Notes: a model not told the origin generated them from the letters alone. Shown: positions 7,622-15,435, numbered from the stretch's first letter. The stretch: 18,875 bases of DNA from Bryobacterales bacterium (GCA_003487005.1 DNFG01000042.1:1-18875), one strand, 5' to 3'. Numbers and translations: made by a program.

Positions 7622-10267
7622 TTGCCACCCCTGTTCTTCATTCCGTTCTTCTTTTTGCTGGCCCAAGGCCCGCCTGGCCCGCCTCCCGCGGGCCCATCCG
7701 AACCCGCGCCCGCGGAGTCCGCGGCCACGGACGACGCCACCCGCGCGGCCGAGGAGAAGGTCACGGCCCAGCGCACGCAACTCAATCTTCTCGGCGCCGC
7801 CGACACCAAGTCCGGCGAAAGCCGCCGCAATGAGAACGTTCAGTTCAACCTCGTTGACAACAACGCCCAGAAGGAACTCAACATCCGGATCGGCATCACC
7901 GCGACGCCGGTCACCGAATTCGACCAGGCCCGCAACTACTTCGGCGCCGAGTATGGCGAAGCGCCCTCGCCCGTCCTGCATGGCGCGCCGTTGACCGGCG
8001 CCGGCATCCATGGCCGGGTCTTCTGGGGCCATCTCAACTCCATCACCACTGCCCGCTCGTTTTTCCAGGTGGGCGAAGTCCAACCCGCGCGCGAGAACGA
8101 TTATGGCTTCCTTCTCCAGGCGCCCGTCTGGCGGGGCGCCCGCTGGGAGATCGAAGGCACGCAGCGCAAAATCCGAGGCCAGGTGAATGGTAATGTCCTG
8201 ATCCCCCTCGCCGATGAACGGACCCCCCTCGCTACCGATCCCCGCGCCCGCGCCTTCATCCAGCGGATTCTCGACGCCTACCCGAACGTGCTGCCGAACC
8301 GGACCGACATCGACCGGCGCATGCTCAACACCAACGCGCCCCAGACCATCAACTCCGACTTCCTGCGCTCCCGCCTCGACCAGGACCTCGGCGCTTCGCG
8401 CGGCCGTCTCATTGCCGATTACCAACTCACGCTCCAGCAGGTCCAGGCCTTCCAGTTGATCCGTGGCCAGAACCCCGACACCAACACCCGAGCCCACCGC
8501 GCCCGCCTGACGTGGCTGAAGCAGACCGGCGCATCCGGCGTCCTTGAAGTGACCACGGGCTTCGACCGCGTCCGCAGCCTGCTGGTTCTTGAACCCAATA
8601 ACCCTGGCCCGCATGTCTTCATCGGTGGGGGCGCGCTCACCTCGATCGCCGGTTCCACCATGCTGCCGGTGGACCGCGCCCAGAACGAGTTCCGCAATGG
8701 CGTCCGTTACCGCCGCACGGCCGGACGCCATGAATTCCGCCTCGGCTTCGACCTGATGCGCCGTCAGTTGAACGGCCGCGATTCGGATAATCACAACGAC
8801 TTCGGCACCTGGGCCTTCCGCAATAACTTCGGCCTCGACGCCATCGAAGCCCTCCGGCATGGCCTGGCGACGACGTTCTGGCAGTCGTTCGGCCTGATTC
8901 ACCGTGGATTCCGGACCTGGGATCTCGCCGGTTACGCCGGCGACCGCTGGCAGGTTACCCCCCGGCTGACCCTCGATTATGGCCTCCGCTGGCGTGCCTC
9001 CACCGCCCCCACCGAGGTCAATGGCCTCACCAATCTCCCGTACCGCTCCGACTGGAACAACCTCGGGCCCACGCTCGGCCTCGCCTTCCGCCTGCCGGAC
9101 CGCTGGGGTGTCTTCCGCGCGGGCGCCGCGCTGCAGTATGGCGAAATTTTTCCCGCCAGCTATCAGCAGTCCCGCTTCAACCAGCCATACAACATCAAGA
9201 ACATCGTCAACGATCCCGACCTGCTCAACCCCCTGGGCTCGATCGTGGGCACCCCCCGTGGCGTCCTTTACGACTTCGCACCCGAACTCGTCTCGCCTTA
9301 TGTCGGCCAGTACACCGCTGTCTGGGAACTGACCCCGGCGCGCGGGTGGACTGTTCGCGCCGCTTACGTCGGCTCCCGGGGCGTCAAGCTTCTTACTCAC
9401 TGGTACTTCAACCGCGCCCGCTGGGCGACCGGCGAAATCCCGAACACCGGCATGATCAACGAAGTCCGCCCCAACTCCGAATTTCTGGACATGCGCCGCC
9501 TCGTCAACGGCTCTATGTCCTGGTATGACGCCGGGCGGCTGACTGTCACTTCCTCCCGCTGGCGGGGCATGAACCTCGAACTCTCCTACTGGCTTTCCAA
9601 ATCGCGCGATCTTGGAGGGGACTATACCAACACCGCTTACGACGTCGATTCCTTCCGCAACGCCTCCCAGACGGAGGTGAACGTCCACGGCGACCTCCGC
9701 GCCCTCAGCCGGTTCGATCAGCCCCACGCCTTCCTCGCCCGCGTCAATGCCGAACTGCCGGTGCTTCGCCGCGCCCCCCGCGCCGCCCGCCTGCTGCTCG
9801 GTGGCTGGACCGCGTCCTCCGTTGTTCTGGTCAAATCCGGTACCCCGTTCACGGTCGGCACCGGTTCCGACGCCCCCGGCTTCGGCAATGTTGATGGCAT
9901 CGGCGGCGACCGCCCCAATGTCGTGGACCCGTCGATCCTCGGCCGCACCATCGGCAACCCCGACACTTCCCGCGCCCGCCTGCCCCGCTCGGCCTTCGCG
10001 TACCTGCCCATCGGCGCCGACCGCGGCAACCTCGGCCGCTACACCTTCCGCCGCGGGGGCATCTACAACGTGAATGCGGGCCTGCTTCGCCAGTGGATTC
10101 TCCCCGGCGATGCCCGCCTCCAGTTCCGCGCCGACTCCGTCAACTTCCTGAACACCCCCCAGTTCGCCGAACCCGGCGCCAACATGACCGATCCGAACTT
10201 CGGCGCCATCACGAACACTCTGAACGAAGGCCGCAACTTTCGGTTCAACCTGGCGTTCCTCTGGTAG
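7622..10267 (+). CDS. Large Oar/TonB-dependent receptor-like outer membrane protein
   Basis: This 881-residue protein starts at a TTG (7622), the first start after an in-frame stop at 7610. That start yields a signal peptide, PPLFFIPFFFLLAQG, followed by a Pro/Ala linker (17-45). The next part (about 52-160) resembles the plug-like start of acidobacterial TonB-receptor relatives (LNLLGAADTKSGESRRNENV). The remainder is rich in alternating aromatic/polar strands and ends in FRFNLAFLW, a C-terminal aromatic typical of barrels inserted by the BAM complex. I do not see the N-terminal carboxypeptidase-regulatory-like domain common in this group, nor a TonB box. Transport of a large substrate or surface adhesion are the family's guessed roles. 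The ATG at 7618 is in another frame and gives only a short peptide. No convincing ribosome binding site is visible. Confidence 0.85.
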   Translation: MPPLFFIPFFFLLAQGPPGPPPAGPSEPAPAESAATDDATRAAEEKVTAQRTQLNLLGAADTKSGESRRNENVQFNLVDNNAQKELNIRIGITATPVTEFDQARNYFGAEYGEAPSPVLHGAPLTGAGIHGRVFWGHLNSITTARSFFQVGEVQPARENDYGFLLQAPVWRGARWEIEGTQRKIRGQVNGNVLIPLADERTPLATDPRARAFIQRILDAYPNVLPNRTDIDRRMLNTNAPQTINSDFLRSRLDQDLGASRGRLIADYQLTLQQVQAFQLIRGQNPDTNTRAHRARLTWLKQTGASGVLEVTTGFDRVRSLLVLEPNNPGPHVFIGGGALTSIAGSTMLPVDRAQNEFRNGVRYRRTAGRHEFRLGFDLMRRQLNGRDSDNHNDFGTWAFRNNFGLDAIEALRHGLATTFWQSFGLIHRGFRTWDLAGYAGDRWQVTPRLTLDYGLRWRASTAPTEVNGLTNLPYRSDWNNLGPTLGLAFRLPDRWGVFRAGAALQYGEIFPASYQQSRFNQPYNIKNIVNDPDLLNPLGSIVGTPRGVLYDFAPELVSPYVGQYTAVWELTPARGWTVRAAYVGSRGVKLLTHWYFNRARWATGEIPNTGMINEVRPNSEFLDMRRLVNGSMSWYDAGRLTVTSSRWRGMNLELSYWLSKSRDLGGDYTNTAYDVDSFRNASQTEVNVHGDLRALSRFDQPHAFLARVNAELPVLRRAPRAARLLLGGWTASSVVLVKSGTPFTVGTGSDAPGFGNVDGIGGDRPNVVDPSILGRTIGNPDTSRARLPRSAFAYLPIGADRGNLGRYTFRRGGIYNVNAGLLRQWILPGDARLQFRADSVNFLNTPQFAEPGANMTDPNFGAITNTLNEGRNFRFNLAFLW

Positions 10268-10306
10268 CGACGTCCCGGCCGCTGTTGTAAACTCCCCGGC
10301 ACCCTC

Positions 10307-10335
10307 TTGACAGGGAATATATCGTGTTGCAATAT
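10307..10335 (+). promoter_or_regulatory. Putative promoter of the padR operon
   Basis: A consensus -35 box TTGACA occupies 10307-10312. With a 17-base spacer the -10 would be CAATAT at 10330-10335, which is weak. A slightly longer spacer gives AATATA or TATAGC. The -10 falls inside the first PadR-type inverted repeat, which fits autorepression. Confidence 0.5.
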
Positions 10336-10336
10336 A
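10318..10336. promoter_or_regulatory. Putative PadR operator 1
   Basis: The sequence reads TATATCG, a 5-base spacer TGTTG, then CAATATA. The arms are inverted repeats with one mismatch in seven. It overlaps the likely -10 box and matches operator 2 in arm sequence and spacer length. Confidence 0.6.
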
Positions 10337-10347
10337 GCGGTAGACGG

Positions 10348-10366
10348 TATATCGAGAGACGATACA
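10348..10366. promoter_or_regulatory. Putative PadR operator 2
   Basis: The sequence reads TATATCG, a 5-base spacer AGAGA, then CGATACA. The inner TATCG/CGATA arms are perfect and the full 7-base arms have one mismatch. Its centre (10357) is exactly 30 bp from that of operator 1 (10327), so both would lie on the same face of the helix. It ends 9 bases before the padR start codon. Confidence 0.6.
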
Positions 10367-10375
10367 ACAACCGGA

Positions 10376-10714
10376 ATGGACTACACCAGACAAAACTTTC
10401 TGCCGCTGACGGAATCCACATTCCTGATCCTGGCTTCCCTGGCGTCGCCGAAGCACGGTTACGCCGTGATGCAGGACGTCACGAAATGGAGCGAGGGCAA
10501 GACCCGGCTTGGTCCCGGCACGCTCTACGGAGCGCTCACCAAACTCCTTGAACAGGGCCTGATCCAACGGACGGACGACCCGGAACCGGGCGATGAACGC
10601 CGGAAGCACTATGTTTTGACGCCTCGTGGCCGTCTGGTGGTGGAAGCCGAGTGCGCCCGTCTGGAGGCGGCGGCGCTTCTTGGGCGGAAACTTCTGAATG
10701 GAAAGGATGAATGA
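10376..10714 (+). CDS. PadR-family transcriptional regulator
   Basis: This is a 112-residue winged-helix regulator of the PadR family. Recognisable parts are the N-terminal helix region LTESTFLILASLASPKHGYA, the recognition segment GPGTLYGALTKLLEQGLI and the wing with RRKHYVLTPRGR, followed by a short C-terminal dimerisation helix (family subtype 2 length). The ATG at 10376 is preferred over the TTG at 10307, because the latter would place the promoter and operators inside the coding region. Two matching inverted repeats upstream suggest autoregulation. It shares the ATGA stop/start overlap with the DUF2812 gene, a frequent partner of PadR regulators, so the membrane protein is the probable regulated target. 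The effector is unknown. Confidence 0.92.
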   Translation: MDYTRQNFLPLTESTFLILASLASPKHGYAVMQDVTKWSEGKTRLGPGTLYGALTKLLEQGLIQRTDDPEPGDERRKHYVLTPRGRLVVEAECARLEAAALLGRKLLNGKDE

Positions 10715-11265
10715 CGATGCAAGGCGAATCGGCCACCTGCTCCCGAGTGAAGTGGTTTTGGGCCTGGGATGCCCCGAAGGAGGAAAAATGGCTCGAACGG
10801 ATGGCCCGAGAGGGCTGGTTTCTGGTCAGTGGCGGCATCGTGTTCCGCTTCGTCCGGGGTACCCCGTCGGAGTGCCGCTACCGGCTTGATTACCGGAGCG
10901 AGACCGGTCAAGCGCTGAGCGAGTACATCGACCTCTGCCGCGATGCCGGTTGGGAACACGTCGATCGCTTTGCGAACTGGCATTATTTCCGCTGCGCGGA
11001 CCCCGCCGCGCCGGAACTGCACACCGACCCCGAATCGCTCGCCGCGAGTTACAAGCGGCTGTTGGTCCTCCTGATCGCCCTGCTGGTTCTGAACCTGGGC
11101 CTCTCAATCAATGCCCACTTCGGCAGGCGCGTCGGGATCGACAGCTTTTTCCAGGCGATCCAATGGGTTCATTTCGGCGTGGTCGGCTTGCTCACTTACG
11201 GGATCTACCGCATCAGCGGTTTCATTCGCCAGCTGCGTGCTTCGACCCGGCATCGCGCCCCCTGA
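10711..11265 (+). CDS. DUF2812 membrane protein coupled to padR
   Basis: This 184-residue protein has the DUF2812 pattern. An N-terminal soluble part (about 13-94) has KWFWAWDAPKEEKWLERMAREGW, then YRLDY and DAGWEHV...WHYFR. Two membrane helices follow, at about 117-134 and 148-170, and the C-terminus is basic. Function is unknown for the family; it is regularly found next to PadR-type regulators and may sense or respond to membrane stress. The ATG at 10711 overlaps the padR stop (ATGA). A second ATG at 10717 has a better distance (9 bases) to AAGGA at 10703-10707 and may be the true start, shortening the protein by two residues. Confidence 0.85.
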   Translation: MTMQGESATCSRVKWFWAWDAPKEEKWLERMAREGWFLVSGGIVFRFVRGTPSECRYRLDYRSETGQALSEYIDLCRDAGWEHVDRFANWHYFRCADPAAPELHTDPESLAASYKRLLVLLIALLVLNLGLSINAHFGRRVGIDSFFQAIQWVHFGVVGLLTYGIYRISGFIRQLRASTRHRAP

Positions 11266-11276
11266 CCGGCGCCTGG

Positions 11277-11310
11277 GGGCAGGCCGATGGGCAATCCAGT
11301 GGGCCTGCCC
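11277..11310. terminator. Possible bidirectional terminator hairpin
   Basis: A perfect 9-base inverted repeat, GGGCAGGCC (11277-11285) and GGCCTGCCC (11302-11310), surrounds a 16-base loop. It lies in the 59-base gap between the convergent DUF2812 and DUF4287 genes, where a terminator is expected. There is no T-run on either side, so intrinsic termination would be weak. Confidence 0.4.
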
Positions 11311-11324
11311 GCGCCACAGTCGCC

Positions 11325-11882
11325 TCAGCCCGCCTCGTCAAACGCCTGCTTCAGCCAGCCGAGCAGTTCGCCATCAACCTGTTCGGCGCCGGTCAATTTC
11401 ACTTTGAAGGTACACATTGATTTCGGAGGCATGGCCTCCAGCCGAGCGGTTGGCGTTGCGTCTTTCAGGTTCAACCCCACTTCCACCCGCGTATTCGTCG
11501 CCGGACCGACCATCGCGAACTGCTTTTTCCTTCGCAAACTCCAGTACGTTTTCTTTGGTGCAATCTCAACCTCGCCCAGCCCTTTGACCTGCGCCATCAC
11601 GGCGTCGTGTACCGGCCGCAGCGCCGCCTTCGGACCGGCGTAGATCGACGCAAGGCCGTCGTCACCTGCTGCCGTCTTCTCTTCCGCCTGCCTCGCAATA
11701 TGTGCGAGCGTGTTCGCGTCGCCGTAACCCAGCCCGAACTTCTCCTTCAGCATGTCCCGGATCGCGCCGTGCTTCTCCAGACCGCTTTCCTGCACCAACT
11801 GTTTCAATTCCGCGAGGCTTTTGCCCGTCTTTGCCTCGATATTGGACAATTGGGTCGCCAATGCTTTTTGAGGATCACTCAT
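11325..11882 (-). CDS. DUF4287/DUF5655 domain protein
   Basis: This 185-residue protein has two recognisable parts. Residues ~8-65 match DUF4287 (NIEAKTGKSLAELKQL, KHGAIRDMLKEKFGLGYGDAN). Residues ~75-180 match DUF5655 (PVHDAVMAQV, EIAPKKTYWSLRRKKQFAMV, a KSMCTFKVKL strand and a C-terminal helix LLGWLKQAFDEAG). Both families are of unknown function, often fused in this order, and predicted cytoplasmic. The start has GGGAGT (11889-11894) 6 bases upstream of the ATG, a good ribosome binding site. It is divergent from the tonB-like gene with 136 bases between them, and convergent with the DUF2812 gene. Confidence 0.82.
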   Translation of the reverse strand: MSDPQKALATQLSNIEAKTGKSLAELKQLVQESGLEKHGAIRDMLKEKFGLGYGDANTLAHIARQAEEKTAAGDDGLASIYAGPKAALRPVHDAVMAQVKGLGEVEIAPKKTYWSLRRKKQFAMVGPATNTRVEVGLNLKDATPTARLEAMPPKSMCTFKVKLTGAEQVDGELLGWLKQAFDEAG

Positions 11883-12002
11883 TTTGGTACTCCCTTGGAC
11901 TGCCGGACCAGAAAAGTGTAACCGATTTCCCGGCGTGGGAACATTCCTTTGCGGTCAGTGTCCAATCCAGCAGACGCCGGCGTTCTCCTTCAAATGCCAG
12001 GG

Positions 12003-12010
12003 AAAGGGGA
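12003..12010 (+). promoter_or_regulatory. Ribosome binding site of the tonB-like gene
   Basis: AAAGGGGA lies 8 bases before the ATG at 12019. It decides the start, because the frame is open back to 11884 without a sensible leader sequence. Confidence 0.7.
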
Positions 12011-12018
12011 ACAGCACC

Positions 12019-12777
12019 ATGTTTGAGATGTCGTTCGTCGAGGGCCGGGCCCGCACGCACAAGGGCTGGACCGTGATTGTCTCCTTCGTCTTTCAGGTCG
12101 GTTTGATTGTGACCGCCCTGCTGATTCCGCTGATCCGGCCCAGCCTGCTGCCCGCCCGCCTGGTTGCCGCCATTCAACTCGTCGCTCCACCCGGACCGCC
12201 GCCGCCTCCGCCGCCTGCCGCGGCGCTCGCCGCCACCGCGAGGCCCGTGATCCGCCAGGTGGTTGCCGGTCAACTCGTGGTGCCAACACGTGTGCCGGAA
12301 CATGTCGCGCTGATTACCGATGATTTCGATCAGTTTGCGCAGGCCGGCCCCGGCGTCTTCGTGCAGGGTGGTGTTCCCGGCGGGACGGGCGCTGGCCTGG
12401 GCGGGCCCGGGTTGAGCCCCTCCCTGCTGGCCACGCCGCCGCCACCGCCGCCTGTCCGCACTGAGCCGAAGGCGCCGCCGCAGATCCGCCGCATCGAAGT
12501 GGGTGGCAACGTGATCGAGGCGAAACTGATCCGTCCCGCGGTGCAGCCAGTCTATCCCGCGCTGGCCCGCCAGGCCCGTGTTCAGGGGACTGTTGTCCTT
12601 GCGGCGTTGATCGCCCCGGATGGCCGGGTGCGCAATCTGCGCGTCCTCTCCGGCCACCCACTGCTGACGCAGGCGGCTCTCGAAGCCGTCCGCCAATGGC
12701 GCTACCAGCCGACCTTCCTCAACGGGGACCCGATGGAAGTGGACACCACCGTTCAGGTGATCTTCAGGCTGCAGTAG
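12019..12777 (+). CDS. TonB-family energy transducer
   Basis: This is a 252-residue TonB-like protein. A short cytoplasmic N-terminus precedes one membrane helix (~18-39). A Pro-rich periplasmic linker follows, with proline runs at 57-66 and 140-145 separated by a Gly-rich stretch at 117-131. The C-terminal TonB domain (~174-252) carries VYPALARQARVQGTVVLAALI, the conserved GHPLLTQAALEAVRQWRYQPT and a final strand. It would couple the proton motive force, with ExbB/ExbD encoded elsewhere, to outer membrane receptors, possibly including the barrel encoded at 7622. It is a single-gene unit facing the convergent DUF2490 gene across 18 bases. The proline runs come from CCG/CCT repeats and could be sites of sequencing error or length variation. 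Confidence 0.9.
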   Translation: MFEMSFVEGRARTHKGWTVIVSFVFQVGLIVTALLIPLIRPSLLPARLVAAIQLVAPPGPPPPPPPAAALAATARPVIRQVVAGQLVVPTRVPEHVALITDDFDQFAQAGPGVFVQGGVPGGTGAGLGGPGLSPSLLATPPPPPPVRTEPKAPPQIRRIEVGGNVIEAKLIRPAVQPVYPALARQARVQGTVVLAALIAPDGRVRNLRVLSGHPLLTQAALEAVRQWRYQPTFLNGDPMEVDTTVQVIFRLQ

Positions 12778-12795
12778 GCGAGACGACCGAGAGAA

Positions 12796-13449
12796 TTACT
12801 CGAACGTGGGGGGCATGCGCCGGAAGCCTTCAAACTGAATGAGGGTCGCCAGGATGTGCGACCCTCCTCCCAAGGGCGAGGCGCGGTACTCGTAGCCGAA
12901 GGCAGTCACCAGGCCGCGCCCGGCCCGGTACTGGGTGCCGACGGTGTAACGTCCATACCAGATTTCCTGTTGGCGCAAGATTTCAGCGCTCGCGAACGGC
13001 AGCCATTTTCGTCCGCTTCCGTTCGCATTCCACATCAGGCGGTTGCGGAAGCGGAAATAGTCCTTGAACTCGGCCGACACGAAACGTTCCATCACCGTGC
13101 GCGCGTCCACGGACCAGCGCCGACGTTGCAGTGCCCGGAATTGTGCGCCCGTCCAGATGCGGTGAATGTGAAAATCCTGATGGATCACCCTCTTGTTCTG
13201 GTCCATCCAGTAGTAGCCCGCCAAGCCGATCAATCGGGGCCTCAACTGGACCTGCAGTATCGGCCCAATCCGGAACTGGTTGAAGGAGCCCATGTTCTCG
13301 AAGGTCCTGACGCGCGAGTGTACCTGCAGTGTCCAACCGGGCTTGAAGTCCAGGTTCAGGTTGAAAATGTGCAGCGACTCGACGTCCTTGACCGGAGATT
13401 GGCCAAATGAAAGAGTGGCCCCAAAAAGCAGGCCGAAAAGAAGGCGCAT
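12796..13449 (-). CDS. DUF2490-like outer membrane protein
   Basis: The start at 13449 is chosen because it gives a signal peptide, MRLLFGLLFGATLSFGQ, with likely cleavage near residue 17. The mature part (~200 residues) is made of alternating aromatic/charged strands with many Arg, Tyr and Trp residues, e.g. WTLQVHSRVRTFENMGSFNQFRIGP and IWYGRYTVGTQYRAG. This fits the DUF2490 family, predicted to be small outer membrane barrels of unknown role. The protein does not end in an aromatic residue (PPTFE), but Phe is second from the end. Upstream, GCTGTAA is repeated 12 bases apart in the 80-base gap to the divergent YceH gene. No clear ribosome binding site is visible. Confidence 0.7.
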   Translation of the reverse strand: MRLLFGLLFGATLSFGQSPVKDVESLHIFNLNLDFKPGWTLQVHSRVRTFENMGSFNQFRIGPILQVQLRPRLIGLAGYYWMDQNKRVIHQDFHIHRIWTGAQFRALQRRRWSVDARTVMERFVSAEFKDYFRFRNRLMWNANGSGRKWLPFASAEILRQQEIWYGRYTVGTQYRAGRGLVTAFGYEYRASPLGGGSHILATLIQFEGFRRMPPTFE

Positions 13450-13529
13450 GAATGTTACAGCTCTATTACAGCACAGGCGCGCCGGGTGACTGCTTGCCCT
13501 CTCCCGCGCCCCGGTGCCATCCTTCAATC

Positions 13530-14153
13530 GTGGACTTCCTGCTGCATCCTGTTGAAACCCGCGTCCTTGGCGCGCTGATCGAAAAAGACCTCGCGACGCC
13601 GGATTACTACCCTCTTTCGCTGAATGCCCTGACCAATGCCTGCAACCAGAAGACGAACCGGGAACCGGTTACCGCGTACGAAGATGCCGACGTTCGCGGC
13701 GCCCTGGAATCGCTGCGGGATCTTCGCCTGGCCGCCTTCGTCATCGAATCGGGAAGCCGGGTCGAGAAATATCGCCACCGGATGAACGAGATGTTCAACC
13801 TCTCGCGCGGCGAACTGGCATTGATGGCCGTGCTGCTGCTGCGCGGCCCCCAAACGCTTGCCGAACTCCGCGAACGCACTAACCGGATGCATGCGTTCGC
13901 TGACCTCGATGCCGCCCAACATGCCCTGAACAAACTCGCCGCCCGCGAGCCTGAACCCTTCGTCCAACTCCTCCCCCGGATCCCCGGCACCAAGGAGCCG
14001 CGCTGGGCCCACCTTTTCGCCGGCGAACCTCAATTCACCGAAGCCGCCGCGCCTGCGCCGGCGTCATCGCCGCTGAACGACCGCATCACCCAACTCGAAA
14101 CGGAGCTTCGCCGGTTGCGCGAGGAGTTCGAGGCGTTCAAGGGGCAGTTTTGA
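13530..14153 (+). CDS. yceH: YceH family (DUF480) protein
   Basis: This is a 207-residue DUF480 protein, close to the ~215 residues of E. coli YceH. The family signature is clear at the N-terminus: HPVETRVLGALIEKDLATPDYYPLSLNALTNACNQKTNREPV is present almost as a block (residues 5-47). Two winged-helix repeats follow, and residues ~180-207 form a predicted coiled coil (NDRITQLETELRRLREEFEAFK). The cellular function is not established; the fold suggests a nucleic-acid or regulatory role. The GTG at 13530 is chosen because the family begins at this point; the frame runs upstream to an ATG at 13452 through unlikely sequence. The ribosome binding site is weak. A hicB-like gene follows 10 bases downstream. 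Confidence 0.9.
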   Translation: MDFLLHPVETRVLGALIEKDLATPDYYPLSLNALTNACNQKTNREPVTAYEDADVRGALESLRDLRLAAFVIESGSRVEKYRHRMNEMFNLSRGELALMAVLLLRGPQTLAELRERTNRMHAFADLDAAQHALNKLAAREPEPFVQLLPRIPGTKEPRWAHLFAGEPQFTEAAAPAPASSPLNDRITQLETELRRLREEFEAFKGQF

Positions 14154-14163
14154 TCTTCAAGTC

Positions 14164-14352
14164 ATGCAGGATCTGAAGCTGACCGCCGTCTTCCTGAAGG
14201 TCCCCGAAGGCTACGTCGCCTTCGTCGAGGAACTCCCCGGCGCCAACACCCAGGGCGCCACCCTGGACGAAGCCCGAACCAATCTCCAGGAAGCCGTCGC
14301 GCTCACGCTGGAGGCCAACCGGGAGGTGGCTGGTGCCTTCCCCAGAACATGA
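14164..14352 (+). CDS. Short HicB-like antitoxin domain protein, no HicA partner
   Basis: This 62-residue protein matches the HicB-like antitoxin fold: LTAVFLKVPEGYVAFVEELPGANTQGATLDEARTNLQEAVALTLEANREVA. In the usual type II system such a protein neutralises the HicA mRNA interferase. Here no hicA lies on either side: the upstream gene is yceH and the downstream gene is a convergent SIR2-like gene. The domain is complete up to EANREVA, but the last residues (GAFPRT) diverge from the ~70-residue family form, which usually ends with an extra strand. It may therefore be truncated at a junction near 14335. It could still be a working orphan antitoxin or regulator. Confidence 0.72.
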   Translation: MQDLKLTAVFLKVPEGYVAFVEELPGANTQGATLDEARTNLQEAVALTLEANREVAGAFPRT

Positions 14353-14379
14353 ATTGATCGCGACCGACGTTGCGGAAGG

Positions 14380-15363
14380 CTACCCAACTCCTGGGAACCC
14401 GGCATCCGCCCACTCCCGGAATGTTGCCAAATATGGGGTCACGGCAATACTCTGTGGCGCCTCGTGCTGGAGAGATTCGGCAATCCTATCGGCATCTGGC
14501 GCCACCACCAGCAGTTCTTTGCCTGGAGATTCGCCGAACGCGGTTAGTAGGGGCTTATACGAGCTTCGATCATGGAAATTGAAACTGTAGCCAATCGCGA
14601 CAGCAAGCCTGGATTCTCTGAGAAGGGATTGAGCCCGCTTGTAGGACTGGCGTACGAAGCTGTCTGCCAGTCCCTGCACTTTGTCCGGCACGGGTGCGAT
14701 GATCTGGTTCTTCGGGTGATCCTGCCCTGGCTCTCCACTATACCCTCGAAAATTGGCGGCATTGTATAGCGGATCGAAGAGGTACAGCGGCACGCTGCGC
14801 CTTGTCAGTACGTCCATCTCCAGTCCGGGATCGAAGCATGTCTGATAGTTGAATGTCCGAACATAGATGCTGCCGTGTAGATGCAACACCTGTTGGCGGG
14901 AGTCTTCATCGTTCTGATCCGGCGCGTTCCAGTCGTAGGTAACCTTTACGGGAAGTCCGAATCCGTCATGCGGATACCATGTCTCACGGCGGAACAGAAA
15001 GGTTTCGACCAGGGAATCGTAATTGAACGTCAGGAAGTGACTGGTCGCGAAGAATTCGGATTCGAAGAACTTGCTGTAACAGCTCGCTACACCTGGATCA
15101 GAGAGAGGGCGCGCAATTTGGTCGTCGGCGCTGAAGAGCCGATCAACGAGTGCTTCAACTGGCCTGTAATTCAGGCGCGCCAGTTCTTCAGCAAAGAGGT
15201 CCTCCACGGACTTTCCCGGCGGCAGTTCTGTCAGACCAAAGCAAAGATCCAGCGTTTCTTGAACCAAAGGGTAGCCACAGTGCTTCTTGGAAACGCCGGG
15301 ACCAGCGCCAGTCTCTGCATTAGCGTCAATATTGAATCCCGCGCCCAGAATGAATGCTGGCAT
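14380..15363 (-). CDS. SIR2-like domain protein (candidate NAD-consuming effector)
   Basis: This 327-residue protein carries the marks of the SIR2 fold. FILGAGFNIDA (4-14) is the GAG nucleotide-binding loop, HFLTFNYDS (109-117) holds Asn114 of the Asn-Tyr-Asp motif, VLHLHGS (159-165) holds the candidate catalytic His163, and LAVAIGYSFNFHD (253-265) is the late Rossmann strand and loop. In bacterial defence proteins this fold acts as an NADase rather than a deacetylase; which applies here is inference. I see no signal peptide, membrane segment or extra effector domain. The ATG at 15363 is the first start after an in-frame stop at 15372. The DNA is clearly less GC-rich than its surroundings (rows at 14581 and 15241 are each 32/60 GC) and codon use is mixed, suggesting acquisition. 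It sits between a solitary hicB and a toxin-antitoxin pair. Confidence 0.78.
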   Translation of the reverse strand: MPAFILGAGFNIDANAETGAGPGVSKKHCGYPLVQETLDLCFGLTELPPGKSVEDLFAEELARLNYRPVEALVDRLFSADDQIARPLSDPGVASCYSKFFESEFFATSHFLTFNYDSLVETFLFRRETWYPHDGFGLPVKVTYDWNAPDQNDEDSRQQVLHLHGSIYVRTFNYQTCFDPGLEMDVLTRRSVPLYLFDPLYNAANFRGYSGEPGQDHPKNQIIAPVPDKVQGLADSFVRQSYKRAQSLLRESRLAVAIGYSFNFHDRSSYKPLLTAFGESPGKELLVVAPDADRIAESLQHEAPQSIAVTPYLATFREWADAGFPGVG

Positions 15364-15395
15364 TCGTCGTCATTATCGCGTCCGCCCGTGCGCGA

Positions 15396-15431
15396 GGCAA
15401 ATGGAGAGTCCGGCCAGAGGCAAGATTTGCC
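15396..15431. repeat. Short inverted repeat between toxin and SIR2-like gene
   Basis: GGCAAAT (15396-15402) and ATTTGCC (15425-15431) form a perfect 7-base inverted repeat with a 22-base loop. It lies just after the toxin stop codon and 33 bases upstream of the SIR2-like start, so it could be a weak terminator of the toxin operon or an operator. The short arms make chance possible. Confidence 0.3.
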
Positions 15432-15435
15432 CACG

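Noticed and set aside
7361..10609. Very long open frame (1082 codons) on the - strand across the outer membrane protein
   Set aside because: It is antisense shadow of the 881-residue barrel protein, with repetitive Gly/Ala/Val/Glu composition and no domain.
12193..12480. Proline-coding CCG/CCT tracts as tandem repeats
   Set aside because: They encode the expected Pro-rich periplasmic linker of a TonB protein; no regular repeat unit is present.
13454..13472. Direct repeat of TTACAGC, 12 bases apart, upstream of the DUF2490 gene
   Set aside because: Seven-base repeats occur readily by chance and no promoter or regulator fits them; kept only as a note in the gene entry.
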